NCBI GenBank assembly: GCA_028583415.1
Contig: CM053276.1
Coordinates: forward strand, 55,822,814 to 55,886,813
Direction: 5' to 3'
Origin: Protea cynaroides
Taxonomy: Eukaryota; Streptophyta; Magnoliopsida; Proteales; Proteaceae
DNA length: 64,000 nt
Under the pieces are notes generated by a model. The model worked only from the letters and a program-made list of their open reading frames with translations. It searched no databases and was not told the origin of the DNA. Below are positions 59,063 to 64,000 of this stretch, one piece after another. Position 1 is the first letter of the stretch; every line of letters starts with the position of its first letter. The translations under genes and the position numbers were made by a program.

Positions 59063-59469
59063 TGTAAGCACCCCATTTTTACCATTTCTAACTGAACAAT
59101 GTCTTACTAGTGTGTGGACAGCAAAGGAAGAAAGATAAGTGAAAATTTGGGTTTTGGCTACGATCTCGAGGTAGTTTTCTGTGGGCCCCACAATAAGGTC
59201 ACAGGCTGTAATCTGCATGGTTGCATAGGTCATGGAATTATCTTCGAAATGATACCAGAATTGCCCAATTCTGATATCAAATGAAGAAGATATGGTCATT
59301 TTAGTCAGATGATACGTACAAGGGACGTTTATGAAATTATCATAAATAATCCCAAGGGCTTTCATGCAAATTATCGTAAGTTGGATTGTTTGAATTTCAA
59401 ATCATCATATCTTGATCATCCGACATCTGAATCATACGGTTTAAGTACCATTATTCCTTATTTTTAGTC

Positions 59470-60010
59470 CCCTTCAAAGTGGACGTAAAGGATTTTTGGT
59501 AGAAGTCACCAGTGGGCCCCATGCAAGCTTGCATGCAAAGTTATCGTTAGAACTTCAAAGCTTCTTATCTTTTCCGTTCTACGTCGGATTCAGATGATTC
59601 CAAAGCCGTTGTTCTTCATTTGTGATGTCCTACAAAGTGGACATAAAAAATCTTGGGTAGAAGTCTCCGGAGGGTCCCATGCAAAATTACATATGGAAAT
59701 GGTCATTTAATCTTCAAAAATTCATATTTTGATCATCCCATATCCAAATCAGGTAATTTCAGTTTCATTATGTTCCATTTTAGTACTCTACAAAGTTGAC
59801 GTAAAAGATTTCTGGCAGAAGTCTCCGAAGGATCCCATGCAGAATGGTCAGGTAAATTGTGGATAATTGGTCCACTTAAACTTTAAAAATTCATAAGTCG
59901 ACCATTTTATTTCCTAATGAGGTGATTCAAGTTCCTATATTCCTCATTTTTAGTTTTCTACAAAGTGAACGTAGAAAATTTGGAATAGAGGTCATCGAAA
60001 AATTCCATGC
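59470..60010. repeat. Degenerate tandem repeat of about 160-170 bp in X3
   Basis: CTACAAAGTGGACRTAAAA followed by GGTAGAAGTCTCCGGAGGG-like text recurs near 59473, 59628, 59790 and 59948. It corresponds to the repeats at 20100-20665 in X2. Confidence 0.65.
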
Positions 60011-60254
60011 AAAATGACAGTGGAAATGGCTCATGAAATGATAGAGAGAGAAAACCCAATTAATTTCAGTCAATCCAGTCAACTCAGTTCAACTCAGTTC
60101 TAGCCCAACCCAGCTCAACCCATATTAGCTTGACTCAGTCAACCCAAGCCAGTCCCAACCCGTTTTGAATCAGTTCATCCATGTGCATAGTATTTATATA
60201 TGTTATTAAACATATGTGTATATATGTATATGATATATATTATTATATATAAAT

Positions 60255-61440
60255 GATAAAATTCAAAAGAGATTGAGGAAAAAAGGAATGATGAGAGAGA
60301 GGAGACGTGAGAGAGGGAGAGATCTCGATTTTGGACTAAATCCAAAGGAGATTGAGAAAAAAAAAAGGAAAAATGAGAGAGAGGAGACGTGATAGAGAGA
60401 TATTTTATTTTTCCAAAGGAGATTGAGAGAAAAAAGGGAAAGATGAGAGAGAGGAGACGTGAGAGAGAAAGAGATTTCATTTTTCCAAAAGAGTTTGAGA
60501 AAAAAAAAGGAAAAAGAGAGAGAGATTTAATTTTTTCAATGGAGATTGAGAAAAAAAAAAGGAAAGAAAGATGGGGAGAGGAAATCCGACAAGATTGAGA
60601 GAGAGATTGTGAGAAAAAAGGAAAGAAAGATGAGGAGAAGAGACGTGAGATTGAGAGAGATAGAGAGAGAGAGATCTCGATTTTGGAGTAAATCCAAATG
60701 AGATTGAGAAAAAAAAAGGAAAAATGAGAGAGAGGAGACGTGAGAGAGAGAGAGAGAGAGATCTCATTTTTTTTCAAATAAGATTGAAAGAAAAAAAAAA
60801 GGAAAGAGGAGAAAGAGGAGACGTGAGAGAGAGATTTTGGTTTTTTGGAAAGAAATCAAAAGAGATTAAGAGAAAAAAAAGGAAAAAGGAGAAAAAGTAG
60901 ACGTGAGAGAGAGATTAGGGTTTTTTTTGGAAGGAAATCAAAAGAGATTGAGAGAAAAGAGGGAGAATAAAAGAAAGGAAGAAACGTGAGGGAGGGATCT
61001 TTTTATTTTGGGGGTTCGGTTTTGGGAGAAAAGAAAGGGAAGAGGAGAGAGAAAATAGGGAGAATAAAAGAAAGGAATAACGTGAATTAGGAGGAGCTTT
61101 CTTTTGGGCTCGATTTTGGGAGAAAAGAAAGGAAAGAAGAGAGAGAAAATAGGAAGAATAAAAGAAAGGAAAAAACATGAAGGAGGGATTTTTCTTTTGG
61201 CGCTATGTTTTGGGAGAAAAAGAAGGGAAGAAGAGAGAAAAAAGAGGGAGAAATAAAGAATAAAAGAGAAAAAAACGTGAAGAGGGGAAGGCTTACGATT
61301 TTGGGACAAAAGGAAGGGAAAAATAGAGAGAAAAGAGGGAGAAGAATAAAAGAAAAGAAAAAAAAACGTGTGGAGTTTTGGTTTCTTTGGGCTCTCAGTT
61401 TTGGAAAGAGGATGATGAGAAGATGCAAAGGAGAGAAGTA
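60255..61440. repeat. Purine-rich tract of X3 with GGAGACGTGAGAGA units
   Basis: About 1.2 kb of plus strand is almost purely A and G. GGAGACGTGAGAGA recurs at 60300, 60380, 60452, 60725 and 60817, with AAAGAGATTGAG between. From about 60960 the unit changes to GGGAGAATAAAAGAAAGGAA. It is three to four times longer than the tract in X2. Confidence 0.85.
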
Positions 61441-62332
61441 GAGAGAAGAAGCCCAAGGTAAGAACCACCCATCCCTTTTGTCATTTTATTTTTTTAAAGT
61501 CCAAGTATACTGCAATGCATGTCTGAGATTGATGTTTAGCATTCGGAAGATGCTTCTATTTGCACAAGGTTCCTTAATAAAAAAGTTAGATTTATCTCTA
61601 AATGACCATGTATTCAGATTCTATTTTCATCAGCTATATAATTTTATATTGATTTTATAGTACAAATGGCCCGAATCTGGAACAGACCTGACCAGTGTAT
61701 TTGCATGTACTTGGGGAACGATTTTAACCTGCCCATGGTCTCTTTTAGGATTAGTTTCCTTGAGACAAAATGTTGGCCTCTGAGTCCTCTTTCCGAGGAT
61801 AGGTTTTAAGAAAGTTTTGAATAAATACAGTGCCCCATGTGCCCAATTTGGCCTAGTCTGGCAAAATTATCATCTTGCTGTGTGTTCCAGAATAATGCTT
61901 ATGTAAATGAATTCTAGAGACATCTTCTGATCTCTATCTCTTCATGAATAAGTTAGACTTAGAAGTATAGGAGACACCCATTCTGATGGAATATTTTTCT
62001 GATATCCAGGGAATATAATATAATTATTTCCCCATGACTGGTCTGAATCTAGAACCAGTTTGATCCAATTTTAAAAGTCTGATTTTTTATTGTTAAGAAG
62101 GCCTATTGAGATATCGATTTCTTCAAAGAAGTTGTAGATCTCTGAAAGACCTTTGATCTGATATATTCTTTGTCCAATTTGGACTCATATAAGTGGGGTT
62201 TCAAATCAATGCAAAGCAGTACACAATACAAGTATTTGCCAAATGGTCATCCAATGATTGATTTGTTATTTCTGCTACCATTTTGGCATGAAATGATGCA
62301 TTACATGCCATATTTGATGCATGCTATCGATG

Positions 62333-62735
62333 CTATATTTAGATGCTCATTGCCATATTTAGATGCTCATTGCCATATTTAGATGTTCATTGCCATATTG
62401 GATGTTCATTGCCATATTTGGATGTTCATTGTCATATTTAAATGTTCATTGCCATATTGGATGCTCATTGCCATATTTGGATGTTCATTGTCATATTTAG
62501 ATGTTCATTGCTATATTGGATGCTCATTGTCATATTTAGATGCTCATTGCCATATATAGATGCTCATTGCCATATTGGATGCTCATTGCCATATTGGATG
62601 CTCATTGCCATATTTGGATGTTCATTGCCACATTTAGATACTCATTGCCATATTAGATGCTCATTGCCATATTTGGATGTTCGTTGCCATATTTGGATGT
62701 TCATTGCCATATCTGGACGCTCATTGCCATTGCCA
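62333..62735. repeat. 20-bp tandem array, ATGCTCATTGCCATATTTGG
   Basis: About twenty units of ATGYTCATTGCCATATTTRG, with one-base variations, lie head to tail. The plus-strand open frame across it (62442-62741) is a repetitive artefact. X2 has no such array in its corresponding part. Confidence 0.9.
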
Positions 62736-63104
62736 TATTAGGAATTTCCATGCTTGGATAGCATATTAGGCCCTTGTCTTATTTACAATACATGCCATAT
62801 TTTAGAAATTTTAAACAATCTTACTACATGTGAATTTCTTGCCATAAATGTTTTATACGCCATATTTAGATAGAATATTCTATTTTGGGAAATAATTTAA
62901 TTTATGCAACATCCTAGTCGAACTGCCATATCTGTACACCTAGCAAACATATTACGTGTGGGGACGTGCATTTAGGCACCCACATTCTTAGGAAGGGCAT
63001 AACGAGAATAATAAAAACCTTAATAAAGAAAGAAAAATACTTTGCCAAACCTTCCAAAATTAGAATTCAGGATGAAAAGGGTAATTTAGGATGATTTTGC
63101 CCCT

Positions 63105-63240
63105 CGGTAAACCCTAAACCTAGAATAGGTTCTAAACCCTAAACCTATAATAGGTTATAAACCCCTAACCTAGAATAGGTTCTCAATCCCAAACCTAGAA
63201 CAGGTTTTCACTTTCTAACCTAGAACAGGTTATTTTTTTG
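63105..63240. repeat. Telomere-like minisatellite in X3
   Basis: Units of about 27 bp, AAACCCTAAACCTAGAATAGG, are repeated five times with decay. The CCCTAAA core equals the plant telomere repeat, but the units are too diverged to be telomeric. Confidence 0.75.
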
Positions 63241-63490
63241 AACTACGTAGATTCTGATTCCTAGGGCAAACCCTAAGATATGTAGGCTATTTGGGAGAAA
63301 TCTAAATTCGGATCCACACATTTAGTCTACTCGGACTATCCATAGATCCACTAGGACATCCACCCAATTTTGAACTACGTGGATTCTAATTCCTAGGGCA
63401 AACCCTAGGATACGTAGGCTATTTGGGAGAAACCCAAATTCGGATCCAAACTTAGTCCACTTGGACTATCCATAGATCCACAAGGATATT
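63238..63490. repeat. About 132-bp tandem duplication in X3
   Basis: TTGAACTACGTAGATTCTGA at 63238 and TTGAACTACGTGGATTCTAA at 63370 start two copies that continue alike through TAGGCTATTTGGGAGAAA and CTATCCATAGATCCAC. Confidence 0.85.
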
Positions 63491-64000
63491 TATCGACATT
63501 TTGACCCACATAGGGTTATCCACATTCCAACCCAGAATGGGTTATCCATATTTTAACCCAAATAGGGTTATCCTTAGATCCACTAGGACTATCTATCAGT
63601 CCACATGGACTATCCAGATCCTAACCCATAGGATTTCTCAGCCTTTCAAGCATAAATTTCAACTTGAACAAAGAACTTAATCATGCACAAGCATAAATCA
63701 CATCCAAAAACTTTAATCACACCTGAACTACGATGGTGAACCTGATTTTTGGAATAATTCTGTGATACGTAGGCAATCTGATGGATACATATTTGGTTCA
63801 ATGATATCAAACCACTTGGTTTGGTTTGGCTTCACAAATAGAGTCTAGCATAGGAAAGGTATAGGAGACCGATTTAAATCGGGCGGTTTGGGTGCCTAAC
63901 CCCTTCCCATAATCGTAACCTGACGCTTACCCAATCTCTGATGGACCAAAAATCCAATCTAAGGGTCATGAGTCAATCGAAGTCTTACCTTGGGGTGAGA

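Larger units (their letters stand above)
59063..64000 (+). mobile_element. X3: Tat/Ogre-like long LTR, runs off the window
   Basis: It starts TGTAAGCACCCCATTTTTACC inside the reverse transcriptase gene of H; GTGAC (59058-59062) is the candidate target duplication. The 3' part shares with X2 the phrase ACATCCTAGTC..ACTGCCATATCTG (62918) and TTTGGGTGCCTAAC (63888). By comparison with X2, only about 20 bases of LTR should follow position 64000. No coding sequence was found; frames in the purine tract are low-complexity. Confidence 0.75.

Noticed and set aside
60175..61468. Long Ser/Phe/Leu minus-strand frames of 200, 176 and 113 codons
   Set aside because: Complement of a purine-rich repeat tract, with overlapping frames in all phases. 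Not genes.
62333..62735. CRISPR-like array
   Set aside because: The 20-bp units are directly adjacent with no unique spacers, in a plant genome context.
62170..62741. Open frames rich in CSLPYLDAH
   Set aside because: Translation of the 20-bp tandem array; its length follows from repeats free of stops.
63105..63240. Possible telomeric or interstitial telomere array
   Set aside because: The CCCTAAA cores sit in 27-bp diverged units inside an LTR; this is a minisatellite, not telomere.

Overview
The window is repeat DNA from a plant nuclear genome, probably a large-genome angiosperm. It has chromovirus-type Ty3/gypsy gag-pol genes with a C-terminal chromodomain-like tail, primer sites complementary to initiator tRNA-Met, GT-AG splice signals, and telomere-like CCCTAAA repeats. 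I found no ordinary host gene, tRNA or rRNA. Nearly everything is nested LTR retrotransposons, and most boundaries can be set to the base.

Left stack: a long Tat/Ogre-like LTR on the minus strand (X1, 1-2557) interrupts chromovirus F (+; pol remnant, 3' LTR 3776-5991). F sits inside the LTR of a minus-strand element E (5992-7124, resuming 19344-19569). The same E LTR was entered by element A (7125-19343, 12.2 kb, both LTRs, 5-bp duplication TGAAA). A second Tat-like LTR, X2 (19569-about 24960), follows.

Middle stack: chromovirus D (+; gag from 25105, resuming at 48106) was entered by C (25925-48105, minus, duplication CTATT). One LTR of C was then entered by B (34667-46455, plus, duplication CAAGG). 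Right part: a solo LTR, G (50967-53361, duplication CATCC), an unassigned coding remnant (53363-53935), element H (54389-59062, minus, truncated) and a third Tat-like LTR, X3 (59063-64000), which runs off the end. X1 and X3 are the same repeat in opposite orientation at the two ends of the window.

The most unusual finding lies inside the 2.2-2.5-kb LTRs of the chromovirus family. In the 5' LTR of A a TATA box is followed by three exons with GT-AG introns. Joined, they read as one open frame for an 84-residue acidic, cysteine-ended protein that stops inside the LTR. The middle exon (60 nt) and last exon (134 nt) recur in the diverged LTRs F and B with mostly synonymous change, and as decayed relatives in C, G and H. 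I recognise no such protein family.

A and B also share an antisense gene between the 5' LTR and gag, of the putative plant transposon protein type, with its own 5'-leader intron; a splice acceptor just before gag; and a short intron between gag and protease, which D has too. No copy here looks able to move by itself. A has stops, frameshifts and a changed protease active site, and B, C, D, F and H are more decayed. Many stops are CAG-to-TAG or CGA-to-TGA changes, as expected from deamination of methylated cytosine.
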